DNA of 6,850 bases, from assembly GCA_947631215.1 (NCBI GenBank), contig CANRKN010000109.1, positions 1-6,850 of the forward strand, read 5' to 3'. Positions 1-5,790 of the stretch are shown one piece after another. The stretch comes from an uncultured Oscillospiraceae bacterium. GTDB taxonomy: Bacteria; Bacillota_A; Clostridia; Oscillospirales; Oscillospiraceae. Each line of letters starts with the position of its first letter. The first letter of the stretch is position 1. The notes below the pieces were generated by a model, which was not told the DNA's origin, ran no database searches, and saw nothing but the letters and a program-made list of their open reading frames with translations. The translations under genes and the position numbers were made by a program.

Positions 1-110
1 CCCATGGCGTAGGGCATGACGATCATGCCCATGACCCCGAAGCCGAAGCCGCATACCGTATTGAGCACGCATCCCACAGCGCTGGCCAGCAGCACGATGG
101 CGTACATCAT
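1..110 (-). CDS. TauE/SafE (TSUP) family membrane transporter, N-terminal fragment
   Basis: The first 36 or so codons of a membrane protein; the rest lies beyond the window edge. The start is the ATG at 110-108, directly followed by a second ATG, with AAGGAGG about 8 nt upstream. The visible peptide is a hydrophobic first membrane helix (MMYAIVLLASAVGCVLNTV) followed by CGFGFGVMGMIVMPYAM. The glycine/phenylalanine-rich turn leading into a Met-Pro helix is characteristic of the N-terminal repeat of TSUP (TauE/SafE, PF01925) proteins, which move sulfite, sulfoacetate or other small organic anions across the cytoplasmic membrane. The substrate cannot be told from this fragment. It lies 54 bp downstream of the Na/Pi-cotransporter gene on the same strand, so it may be read from the same transcript, although a hairpin lies between them. 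The family call rests on one short motif region. Confidence 0.72.
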   Translation of the reverse strand, partial: MMYAIVLLASAVGCVLNTVCGFGFGVMGMIVMPYAM

Positions 111-140
111 GGCGCTCCCCTCCTTGTTTGCCCTGTACGG

Positions 141-167
141 TAAAATAGCGCCAAAGCCGCTATTTTA
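141..167 (-). terminator. Perfect 10-bp inverted repeat at the end of the Na/Pi gene, possible weak terminator or attenuator
   Basis: TAAAATAGCG (141-150) and CGCTATTTTA (158-167) are exact reverse complements around a 7-nt loop. The stop codon of the Na/Pi-cotransporter gene lies inside one arm. Read on either strand the structure has an A run, a short GC stem and a TTTT run, the layout of a small bidirectional intrinsic terminator, but the GC part of the stem is only about 4 bp, so termination may be partial. It may reduce read-through into the TSUP gene that starts 31 bp further on. Confidence 0.5.
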
Positions 168-1991
168 CTCAAAAATATTATTCTCCCCCTGGGCGTCCAG
201 ATGAAGCTGGCGGAAATACTTTTCATAGTCAGCCCGGAACATCTCCCGGTAGGCGGCGTTGTCGGAGTGGTGCAGTTCATGCAGGTACCGGTGCTCCTGG
301 CCGCTGATGGCCGTGTCGTCCCGGCTGAGCATATAGATCGCCAGGTCCGAGCACTGGTCGGACACGCGCTCCAGGTTCTGGAGGATATTCTGGTACTGGA
401 TGCCGGCCGTCACGCCGCAGGCGCCGGCGGTCATCCGCTCCACATGGCGGGCCTTCATGACCTCGACAAGGTCGTCGATGACCTCCTCCAGGGGCTCCAC
501 CGCCCGGGCCCGGCCCCTGTCGTCCTTCAGGAAGGCGTCCACGGTGAGGGCCAGGATATCGCCCACCACGGCGATGGACCCCTGCAGGTCCGTCCGGGCC
601 TGGGGCGAGAAGGTCTCACCGCTCTCCGCCAGACGCCGGGCGTCGTGCTGGATGTTCTGGGCCAGGTCGCCGATGCGCTCAAAGCAGGTGAGAGCCTTGA
701 TGAGGAAGTTCTGGCTGCGGGTATGGGCGGCCAGGGTAATATAGGGGGAGAGGCTCACGATGTACTGGTTGGTGGCGTCCGCCATCCTATCCAGCAGCGC
801 CTCCCGCTGGTCCACCTTCTCCGCCTTTTTGGCGTCATACCCGAACAGCTGTCCGGCGGCAGTCTCGTAGTTGTCCCGGGCCACGGAGGCCATGTGGCCG
901 ATGAGGTGAGCCGCCTGGTCCAGGGCCACGGCGGGGTTGGAGATGAGGCGGCTGTCCAGCTCCCGCAGGCCCTCCTCGATGTCCCGCTCCTCCGGGTCCA
1001 TGGGCTTGTCCGGCACCAGCTTCTCCGCCACCCGGGCGAATACCCCGGACATGGGAAGCAGAAGTACTGCCGGCACCAACCGGAACAGGCCGTGGACGTT
1101 GGCCACGCCGCCGGAGTCCAGCATGGTGTTCCACAGTCCGTCGCCTATGACACACATGGCCCGGCCCGCGGCCAACACCGCCGTCACCAGCAGCGCCGCG
1201 CAGATATTGTAGATCACATGCACCGTCACCGTGCGCACCTGCTCAGGCTTGGCCCCGATGCGGCAGACCAGCCAGGCCGAGAGGCTGTCGCCCATATTCA
1301 CGCCCAGGATCACCGCCACGATGCCGCACAGCCGCAGGCCGAAGGAGCTGGCAAAGGACTGCAGGATGCCGATGACGGCGGAGGAGCTCTGGATAACGCA
1401 GGTGGCGGCCGCGCCGGTGAGGAAGCCCAGGATATAGTTTCCCTCCAGCTTCATGAGGAAACCGCCCACGGTGCCGCTCAGGCCGCTGACCGCGTCCCGC
1501 ATGTAGATGAGCCCCATGAACAGGATGCCGAAGCCCACGGCGATGGAGCCGGCGCTTTTGGCGGCGCTCCTTTTCACGAACATGATCATCACGATGCCGG
1601 CGATCAGGGCCAGGGGCGCGAGATTTTCCGCGTTGAGCATGTACAAAAGCCCCGTGGCGCCGCTCTCCACATCCATGAGCCGGATGATCTGGGCGGTGAT
1701 GGCCGTGCCCACGTTGGCGCCCAGGATGACGCCGATGGACTGACGGAAGGTGAGAAATCCCGCGCCCACCAGGCCCACCGTGAGCACGATGGTGGCGTGG
1801 GAGCTCTGGATCATGCAGGTGACGAACATGCCCAGGATGAAGCCCAGAGCCGGTTTCGCCGTCACCTTTGCCAGCGCCGAGCGCATGGCCCCGCCGGAGC
1901 AGCTCTTCAGCCCGTCGCCCATGACGCGCATGCCGTACAGGAACATGGCCAGCCCGCCCAGCAGGGCGATCAATTGATACATAAGGTCCAT
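165..1991 (-). CDS. Na/Pi cotransporter family protein with C-terminal PhoU-like domain
   Basis: A membrane protein of 608 residues, predicted to carry phosphate (or a related anion) with sodium. Residues 1 to about 320 are hydrophobic with the internal duplication of Na/Pi cotransporters (PF02690). Repeat 1 has QSSHAT at about 62-67 and GANVGT at about 91-96; repeat 2 has VIQSSSAV at about 200 and GVNMGD at about 230. After a charged linker (about 330-350), residues 350-560 are an all-helical PhoU-like domain with two ERxxD motifs (FERIGDLAQNI near 437 and LERVSDQCSDLA near 540), the metal-binding signature of PhoU. Length and fusion are normal for bacterial YjbB-type proteins. I chose the ATG at 1991-1989 because GGGGGAGG (2003-1996) lies just upstream; the frame can be extended 9 codons to a TTG at 2018, but that would translate the ribosome binding site. 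Second repeat GT is replaced by GD, which I believe occurs in clostridial members. Phosphate specificity is inferred from family. Confidence 0.93.
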   Translation of the reverse strand: MDLMYQLIALLGGLAMFLYGMRVMGDGLKSCSGGAMRSALAKVTAKPALGFILGMFVTCMIQSSHATIVLTVGLVGAGFLTFRQSIGVILGANVGTAITAQIIRLMDVESGATGLLYMLNAENLAPLALIAGIVMIMFVKRSAAKSAGSIAVGFGILFMGLIYMRDAVSGLSGTVGGFLMKLEGNYILGFLTGAAATCVIQSSSAVIGILQSFASSFGLRLCGIVAVILGVNMGDSLSAWLVCRIGAKPEQVRTVTVHVIYNICAALLVTAVLAAGRAMCVIGDGLWNTMLDSGGVANVHGLFRLVPAVLLLPMSGVFARVAEKLVPDKPMDPEERDIEEGLRELDSRLISNPAVALDQAAHLIGHMASVARDNYETAAGQLFGYDAKKAEKVDQREALLDRMADATNQYIVSLSPYITLAAHTRSQNFLIKALTCFERIGDLAQNIQHDARRLAESGETFSPQARTDLQGSIAVVGDILALTVDAFLKDDRGRARAVEPLEEVIDDLVEVMKARHVERMTAGACGVTAGIQYQNILQNLERVSDQCSDLAIYMLSRDDTAISGQEHRYLHELHHSDNAAYREMFRADYEKYFRQLHLDAQGENNIFE

Positions 1992-1995
1992 GGCG

Positions 1996-2003
1996 CCTCC
2001 CCC
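1996..2003 (-). promoter_or_regulatory. Ribosome binding site that fixes the Na/Pi gene start
   Basis: AAGGGGGAGG stands immediately before the ATG at 1991 with 4-7 nt spacing depending on which G run pairs. It lies inside the longer reading frame that starts at the TTG at 2018, so it decides in favour of the shorter 608-residue protein. Confidence 0.7.
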
Positions 2004-2035
2004 TTGTTCATTTGTCAATCAAAGCCGAAACTTTC

Positions 2036-2055
2036 TCAGGATATATATTACCTGA
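2036..2055. repeat. Inverted repeat TCAGG-N10-CCTGA with AT-only core, candidate operator
   Basis: TCAGG (2036-2040) and CCTGA (2051-2055) flank a ten-base core made only of A and T (2041-2050). The size (20 bp) and GC arms around an AT core suit a dimeric helix-turn-helix regulator. It covers the proposed -10 element of the Na/Pi gene promoter, the position expected for a repressor operator. No regulator gene is adjacent, and five-base arms can arise by chance, so this is a suggestion only. Confidence 0.35.
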
Positions 2056-2073
2056 ATACAAGCCGGAGTGCAA
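2045..2073 (-). promoter_or_regulatory. Candidate promoter of the Na/Pi cotransporter gene
   Basis: On the minus strand TTGCAC (2073-2068) is followed after 17 bases by TAATAT (2050-2045). The -35 match is poor (3 of 6) and the -10 moderate (4 of 6). The local AT-rich sequence and the location between the fucO terminator and the Na/Pi start make a promoter here likely; the exact hexamers are uncertain. The -35 overlaps the U-tract of the preceding terminator. Confidence 0.4.
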
Positions 2074-2102
2074 GAAAAACCGGAGCGCTTACCGCGCCCC
2101 GG
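2072..2102 (-). terminator. Intrinsic terminator of the rhaD-fucO transcript
   Basis: Read on the minus strand, CCGGGGCGC (2102-2094), loop GGTAA (2093-2089) and GCGCTCCGG (2088-2080) form a 9-bp stem with one G-U pair, followed at once by TTTTTCTT (2079-2072). It begins 27 bp after the fucO stop codon. This is a textbook Rho-independent terminator and separates rhaD-fucO from the Na/Pi gene. Confidence 0.9.
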
Positions 2103-2129
2103 CCTCTTTAATTTTTGCATCGTATCCGC

Positions 2130-3275
2130 TCACATGATCTTGCGGAACAGGGCCTTGAAGTCCTCCACCGTGGCGCTCTTGGGGTTGCCGGGGGCGCAGG
2201 CATCCGCCGCGGCGGACTGGGCCAAAAAGTCCAAGTCCTCTTCCTTCAGCTTGTCCAGCTTCGCGGGGATGCCCACGTCGGCGGACAGCTTCTTCACCGC
2301 CTCGATGGCGGCGGCGCGATATTCGCTCTGGCTCATATCGTCCACGCCCTTCACGCCCATGGCCCGGGCGATCTCGCGATACTTCTCGCCGGTGGCGTCG
2401 GCGTTATACTCCATCACGATGGGCAGCATCATGGCGCAGGCCACGCCGTGGGGCGTGTCGTACACCGCGCCCAGGGTGTGGGCCATGGAGTGGGCGATGC
2501 CCAGGCCCACGTTGGAAAAGCCCATGCCGGCGATATACTGGCCCAGGGCCATGCCCTTGCGGCCCTCGGGGTCGTTCTTCTGGGCGGCGCGCAGGTTCGC
2601 GGAGATGAGCCGGATGGCCTCCAGGTGGAACATGTCCGTCATCTGCCAGGCCGCGGCGGTGGTGTAGCCCTCGATGGCGTGGGTCAGGGCGTCCATGCCG
2701 GTGGCGGCGGTGAGGCTCTCGGGCATGGACAGCATCATGTCCGGGTCCACGATGGCCACGTCGGGGATGTCGTGCACGTCCACGCAGACGAATTTGCGCT
2801 TGCGCTCCACGTCGGTGATGACGTAGTTGATGGTGACCTCCGCGGCGGTGCCGGCGGTGGTGGGCACGGCGATGGTGAACACCGCGTGGTTCTTGGTGGG
2901 GGCCACGCCCTCCAGGGAGCGCACGTCGGCGAACTCCGGGTTCGTGATGATGACGCCGATGGCCTTGGCGGTGTCCATGACGGAGCCGCCGCCCACGCAC
3001 ACGATGCTGTCCGCGCCGAAAGCCTGGAAGGCGGCCACGCCGGCCTGGACGTTCTCGATGGTGGGGTTGGGCTTGATGTCCGTGAAGATGGTGTACTCCA
3101 TGCCCTTTTCCTTGAGGGCGTTCAGGATGCTGTCGATCTGACCGGACTTGACCACGTGATTGCCGGAGGCGATGAAGACCTTTTTACAGCCGTGAGCCGC
3201 CAGCTCGTTGCCGATCTCGGCCACGGCCCCTGCGCCGTGATAGGATACGTTGTTCAGTACGATACGATTTGCCAT
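2130..3275 (-). CDS. fucO: Lactaldehyde reductase / 1,2-propanediol oxidoreductase (iron-dependent alcohol dehydrogenase)
   Basis: A group III iron-containing alcohol dehydrogenase of 381 residues, full length for the FucO family, which reduces L-lactaldehyde to (S)-1,2-propanediol in the cytoplasm. It aligns from end to end with my memory of E. coli FucO, including NPEFADVRSLEG (112-123), PTTAGTAAEVTINYVITD (138-155), KFVCVDVHDIP (161-171) and ALGQYIAGMGFSNVGLG (243-259). The nucleotide-binding loop GGGS is at 95-98. Expected iron ligands are present: D195, H199, H262 and H276, with the conserved H266 between them. The residue matching the E. coli cofactor-selecting Asp39 is Gly38, which may relax or switch the enzyme toward NADP(H). 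The ATG at 3275 has AGGAGG 9 nt upstream. It starts 43 bp after the rhaD stop, with no clear promoter between, so the two are most likely co-transcribed; a strong terminator follows. FucO rather than a butanol or glycerol dehydrogenase is supported by sequence and by the RhaD neighbour. Confidence 0.93.
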   Translation of the reverse strand: MANRIVLNNVSYHGAGAVAEIGNELAAHGCKKVFIASGNHVVKSGQIDSILNALKEKGMEYTIFTDIKPNPTIENVQAGVAAFQAFGADSIVCVGGGSVMDTAKAIGVIITNPEFADVRSLEGVAPTKNHAVFTIAVPTTAGTAAEVTINYVITDVERKRKFVCVDVHDIPDVAIVDPDMMLSMPESLTAATGMDALTHAIEGYTTAAAWQMTDMFHLEAIRLISANLRAAQKNDPEGRKGMALGQYIAGMGFSNVGLGIAHSMAHTLGAVYDTPHGVACAMMLPIVMEYNADATGEKYREIARAMGVKGVDDMSQSEYRAAAIEAVKKLSADVGIPAKLDKLKEEDLDFLAQSAAADACAPGNPKSATVEDFKALFRKIM

Positions 3276-3318
3276 GATTTTATTCCTCCTGATTGTATAT
3301 TAAATAGTTTTTCCGCTC

Positions 3319-4131
3319 TTACGCCAGATACCCCTCCCGGGGCGTCACTTTGAAAAACGCCGCCGACTGCCGCAGCTGGTCATCCGTGAGGGTCTGCCTG
3401 ATGGGAAGATGGGCGATCTTCATCCAGATCTCCGCCGCTTTCTCCGCCGTCTCGATGAGCCCGAAGGTCTCGTCCAGGTCCCTGCCCGCGCCGTATATGC
3501 CGTGCTGGGCCCAGACCACCAGACGGGCCGTGCCCATCTTCTCGGCGGTCGCTTCGCCGATCTCGTTCGTCCCGCAGGGCATCCAGGGCAGCACGTTCAC
3601 CCCGTCCGGGAACACCATGATACACTCGTTGTTCATCTGCCACAGCGTCCGGGTGAAGGCCCGCTCATCCAGGTCGTGGACGTAGGTCATGGCGAGTAAA
3701 TTCGCCGGATGGCAGTGCATGACCACACGGTTGGCCGGGTCCACGGCAAGGCGCGCCGCGTGGCTCATCATGTGGGCGGGGAACTCGCTGGTGAACTTTC
3801 CGCCGTCGGTGAAGCCCCAGAGAAGCTCCGCCGCGGCGCCGCTGTCCGTGAGGCGCACCAAGCCCAGGTTGACCTCAGGGGCATACTGCACGTTTTTGAA
3901 ATACTTGCCCGTGCCGGTGACGAGAAAATATTTCCCGTCCAGGGCCGGGGTCTCAAAGCCGGTGGGGAGGGTGCGGATGACGGCGTTTAAGTTTACATAA
4001 TCTTCTACTTCCGTCTCGTCCAGCAGCAGGCTTATATTGCCGCCGTTGCGCTCGTCCCAGCCGTGGGCGTACATATTTGTCGCGGTGCGCACCATCTCCG
4101 CCATGAAGGGCGCGGTGAGGATGTCTTTCAT
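3319..4131 (-). CDS. rhaD: Rhamnulose-1-phosphate aldolase
   Basis: A zinc-dependent class II aldolase of 270 residues (E. coli RhaD has 274), which cleaves L-rhamnulose-1-phosphate to dihydroxyacetone phosphate and L-lactaldehyde. RhaD-type motifs visible are GWDERNGGNIS (24-34), VTGTGKYFKNVQ (71-82), SEFPAHMMSH (115-124), RVVMHCHPANLLAMTYV (135-151), ECIMVFPDGVNVLPWMPCGT (169-188) and LDETFGLIETAEKAAEI (219-235). The zinc ligands expected from E. coli map to E116, H139, H141 and H210, and the catalytic glutamate to E169. Together with sequence similarity this favours RhaD over the shorter FucA or AraD aldolases. The ATG at 4131 has AAGGAGG about 7 nt upstream. It is the first gene of a two-gene unit with fucO, which consumes its lactaldehyde product. 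Rhamnose isomerase, rhamnulokinase and transport genes are not in the window. Its 5' region contains a candidate extended -10 promoter and an inverted repeat further upstream. Confidence 0.94.
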   Translation of the reverse strand: MKDILTAPFMAEMVRTATNMYAHGWDERNGGNISLLLDETEVEDYVNLNAVIRTLPTGFETPALDGKYFLVTGTGKYFKNVQYAPEVNLGLVRLTDSGAAAELLWGFTDGGKFTSEFPAHMMSHAARLAVDPANRVVMHCHPANLLAMTYVHDLDERAFTRTLWQMNNECIMVFPDGVNVLPWMPCGTNEIGEATAEKMGTARLVVWAQHGIYGAGRDLDETFGLIETAEKAAEIWMKIAHLPIRQTLTDDQLRQSAAFFKVTPREGYLA

Positions 4132-4143
4132 GGTTCTGCCTCC

Positions 4144-4206
4144 TTATCTTGTCACGACGTCCACGGGGACATTGAATATTCCAGCCACTTTCAGGATGGT
4201 GGAACT
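4144..4206 (-). pseudogene. Possible remnant of the C-terminal end of an XRE-type helix-turn-helix protein
   Basis: On the minus strand an open frame without a start codon reads SSTILKVAGIFNVPVDVVTR and stops at 4146-4144, immediately before the rhaD ribosome binding site. The pattern S-T-(I/L)-L-K-(V/I)-A-x-x-(F/L)-N-V-x-(V/L)-D is that of helices 4-5 of XRE/Cro-type regulators, in which the last part of the DNA-binding domain commonly reads like TLLKIAKALNVSLDEL. The frame extends upstream only to a TGA at 4245-4243 and has no HTH recognition helix. I read it as a gene tail left after a deletion. It is only about 20 codons, so chance resemblance is a real alternative. Confidence 0.35.
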
Positions 4207-4263
4207 GGCGGCCGGTGCGGGTGTTGATGGCCAGATGGTACCTCATATCATCACCCGCATATC

Positions 4264-4291
4264 AGTATAGCATATCACGCCCCCAAATCAA
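4264..4291 (-). promoter_or_regulatory. Candidate rhaD promoter with extended -10
   Basis: On the minus strand TTGATT (4291-4286, 4 of 6) is followed after 16 bases by TGC-TATACT, where TATACT (4269-4264, 5 of 6) has the TGn extension of a strong -10. Transcription would begin near 4257, leaving a leader of about 125 nt before the rhaD ATG. The -35 lies inside the short HAD-like frame, so if the promoter is used it probably arose in, or was brought next to, degraded gene sequence. Confidence 0.45.
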
Positions 4292-4313
4292 AGATGATAG
4301 CTTCAAATTCCAT
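4275..4313 (-). pseudogene. Truncated start of a HAD-hydrolase-like gene (12 codons with its own ribosome binding site)
   Basis: The frame is ATG at 4313, reads MEFEAIIFDLGA, and stops with TGA at 4277-4275. GGAGGAG (4325-4319) lies 5 nt upstream, a spacing and strength equal to the real genes of the window. HAD-superfamily hydrolases typically begin M-x-x-x-A-(I/V)-(I/V)-F-D-L-D-G-T-(L/I), and this peptide follows that pattern up to FDL, where D-G-T should follow; the catalytic motif is then broken and the frame ends. The simplest reading is the 5' end of a deleted phosphatase gene. An alternative is a true 12-residue leader peptide in the rhaD 5' region. The motif resemblance is short but comes at exactly the right distance from a start codon with a good ribosome binding site. 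Confidence 0.45.
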
Positions 4314-4352
4314 AGCTTCTCCTCCCTGGCTCAAATAGTCCTTTATATCCCG

Positions 4353-4396
4353 CCCGGGAAAGCAAGGGCCGGGGCGGCATTTGTTGCTTTTCCGGG
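4353..4396. repeat. 13-bp inverted repeat with 18-bp spacer in the rhaD/MATE divergent region, candidate operator
   Basis: CCCGGGAAAGCAA (4353-4365) and TTGCTTTTCCGGG (4384-4396) pair over all 13 positions with a single G-T pair (4358/4391). The arm centres are about 31 bp apart, close to three turns of DNA, so the two half-sites face the same side of the helix. The spacer contains a further small hairpin (GCCG-GGG-CGGC, 4368-4378). No T run follows on either strand, which argues against a terminator. The right arm covers the proposed MATE -35 and the left arm lies 5 bp from a TATAAA (4347-4342, minus strand) that has no good -35, as expected for an activator-dependent promoter toward rhaD. 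Which protein binds it, if any, is unknown. Confidence 0.5.
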
Positions 4397-4412
4397 ACAA
4401 ATGGTCCATAAT
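4384..4412 (+). promoter_or_regulatory. Candidate promoter of the MATE exporter gene
   Basis: TTGCTT (4384-4389, 4 of 6) is separated by 17 bases from CATAAT (4407-4412, 5 of 6). Transcription would start near 4419, downstream of the ATG at 4411, which therefore could not be the start codon if this promoter is the one used. The -35 coincides with the right arm of the 4353-4396 inverted repeat. Confidence 0.5.
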
Positions 4413-4440
4413 GGGGAAAAACCGAAAGGGGGCGGACGGG

Positions 4441-5763
4441 GTGCGGGATATGGTCAGGGGCGGCATCGCCAGGAGCCTTATTGCCTTCGCCGTCCCCCTG
4501 GTGCTGGGGAACCTCTTTCAGCTGGCCTACAACGCCGTGGACGGCATGGTGGTGGGCCGCTTCGCCGGGGACGGGGCCCTGGCCGCCGTGGGCACGGCGG
4601 ACCCGGTGATGAACCTGCTGATTCTGGGCGTGACGGGCATCTGCATCGGCGCGGGGGTGCTGATGAGCAATTTCTTCGGCGCGGGGGACTATGCCGACCT
4701 CAAAAAAGAGCTGGCCGCCATGCTGGCATTGGGCATGGGCCTCGCGGCGCTCATCCTGGTGCTGGGGCTCATCCTCTCCCGGCCCATATTCCTGCTCATG
4801 CAGGTGCCGGCGGAGGTCATGCCGGAGGCGCTGTTATACATGCGCATCATCTTTCTGGGCATGCCCTTCACATGCCTATATAACATCTACGCCGCGGCCC
4901 TGCGGAGCATCGGGGACGCCAGGACGCCCACGGTGTTCCTCGCCGCCTCCTGCGTGATGAACGGCCTTTTGGATGTGCTGTTCGTGGCCGTGTTCCACTG
5001 GGGCGCGGCGGGCGCGGCTGTCGCCACGGACCTGGCCGCGATGGCCTCCGCGTTGGCCTGCGTGGTATATACATATAAAAAAATAGACCTTCTCCGGCTG
5101 GGTCGGGCGGACCTGCGGTCTGATAAGGCTCTCATGGGTCGGACGGTGCGCTACGGCGCCGCCACGGCGCTGCAGCAGTGCAGCCAGCCGGTGGGCAAGC
5201 TCTTCATCCAGGGCATGGTGAACTCTCTCGGCGTCAGCACCATGGCCGCCTTCAACGCCGTGGGGAAGATCGAGGACTTCGCCCTGGTGCCGGAGCGGAG
5301 CCTCGCCAACGCCATGACCACCTTCACCGCCCAGAACGACGGCGCCGGGCGCAGGGACCGGGTCCGGCAGGGGCTCATCAAAGGGCTTCTTTTGGAGCTT
5401 GCCTATTTCGTGTTCATCTGCACGCTGATACTCTGGCTCCACCGGCCCATGCTGGGGCTCTTCTCCGGGGAGGCGGCCACTCTGGACGAGGGCAGCCGGT
5501 ATTTCCGGGTCATGGCCTTTTTCTACTGGCTGCCCGCCCTCACCAACGGCATACAGGGCTTTTTCCGGGGCATGAAGCACATGAAGGTGACGCTCTTCCT
5601 CACCCTCACCCAGATATCCGTCCGGGTGCTGGTGACATGGCTGGTCATCGGGAATCTCGGTATCACAGGCATCGCCTACGCCTGCGCCGCCGGGTGGACC
5701 GCCATGCTCATCGCGGCGGCGGTCTACTTCCGCCGGGCGGTATATCCCGGCCTGCGCCAATGA
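4441..5763 (+). CDS. MATE family multidrug/metabolite exporter
   Basis: An inner-membrane antiporter of the MATE family (two MatE domains, PF01554), expected to expel organic cations or other toxic compounds in exchange for sodium or protons. The chosen protein has 440 residues, typical of the family, and is hydrophobic throughout with about 12 membrane helices. The N-terminal signature is RGGIARSLIAFAVPLVLGNL (about 6-25) followed by YNAVDGMVVGRF (about 30-41), with the family's conserved Asp at about 34; MRIIFLGMPF and the AAALRSIGDARTP loop close the first half, and a matching FFYWLPALTNGIQGFFRGMKHMK stretch lies in the second. Start choice: GTG at 4441 has AAAGGGGG about 8 nt upstream and lies downstream of the candidate promoter. 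ATG at 4411 (no good ribosome site, overlaps the -10), ATG at 4450 and a TTG at 4381 are alternatives. It is divergent from rhaD across 309 bp. Nothing in the sequence fixes the substrate. Confidence 0.92.
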   Translation: MRDMVRGGIARSLIAFAVPLVLGNLFQLAYNAVDGMVVGRFAGDGALAAVGTADPVMNLLILGVTGICIGAGVLMSNFFGAGDYADLKKELAAMLALGMGLAALILVLGLILSRPIFLLMQVPAEVMPEALLYMRIIFLGMPFTCLYNIYAAALRSIGDARTPTVFLAASCVMNGLLDVLFVAVFHWGAAGAAVATDLAAMASALACVVYTYKKIDLLRLGRADLRSDKALMGRTVRYGAATALQQCSQPVGKLFIQGMVNSLGVSTMAAFNAVGKIEDFALVPERSLANAMTTFTAQNDGAGRRDRVRQGLIKGLLLELAYFVFICTLILWLHRPMLGLFSGEAATLDEGSRYFRVMAFFYWLPALTNGIQGFFRGMKHMKVTLFLTLTQISVRVLVTWLVIGNLGITGIAYACAAGWTAMLIAAAVYFRRAVYPGLRQ

Positions 5764-5764
5764 G

Positions 5765-5789
5765 CCAAAGCCCCTGAAAAGGGCGGTTT
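5765..5789 (+). terminator. Weak stem-loop after the MATE gene
   Basis: Just after the stop codon, CAAA-GCCC and GGGC-(GG)-TTTG can pair around the loop CTGAAAA, with a two-base bulge, and a short T-rich run (TTTGTT) follows. It could act as a modest intrinsic terminator between the MATE gene and the next promoter, but the stem is short and interrupted. Confidence 0.3.
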
Positions 5790-5790
5790 G

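Noticed and set aside
1250..1310. GVNMGD in place of the usual G-x-N-x-G-T in the second Na/Pi repeat as a possible change of ion or substrate
   Set aside because: I recall clostridial members of this family with the same Asp, so it is probably a normal subfamily feature.
201..2111. A 636-codon open frame on the plus strand across the Na/Pi cotransporter gene
   Set aside because: Its product is rich in His, Gly, Ala and Asp without any domain, as expected for the antisense of a GC-rich gene. The minus-strand protein has clear family motifs, a promoter and a ribosome binding site.
2115..3353. A 412-codon open frame on the plus strand across fucO
   Set aside because: Low-complexity Gly/His/Val-rich translation complementary to a full-length FucO; no ribosome binding site or recognisable motif.
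3953..4246. A 97-codon minus-strand frame starting MRYHLAINTRTG and running into rhaD
   Set aside because: It overlaps rhaD by about 180 bases in another frame, becomes Arg/His-rich there, and has no convincing ribosome binding site or homology that I recognise.
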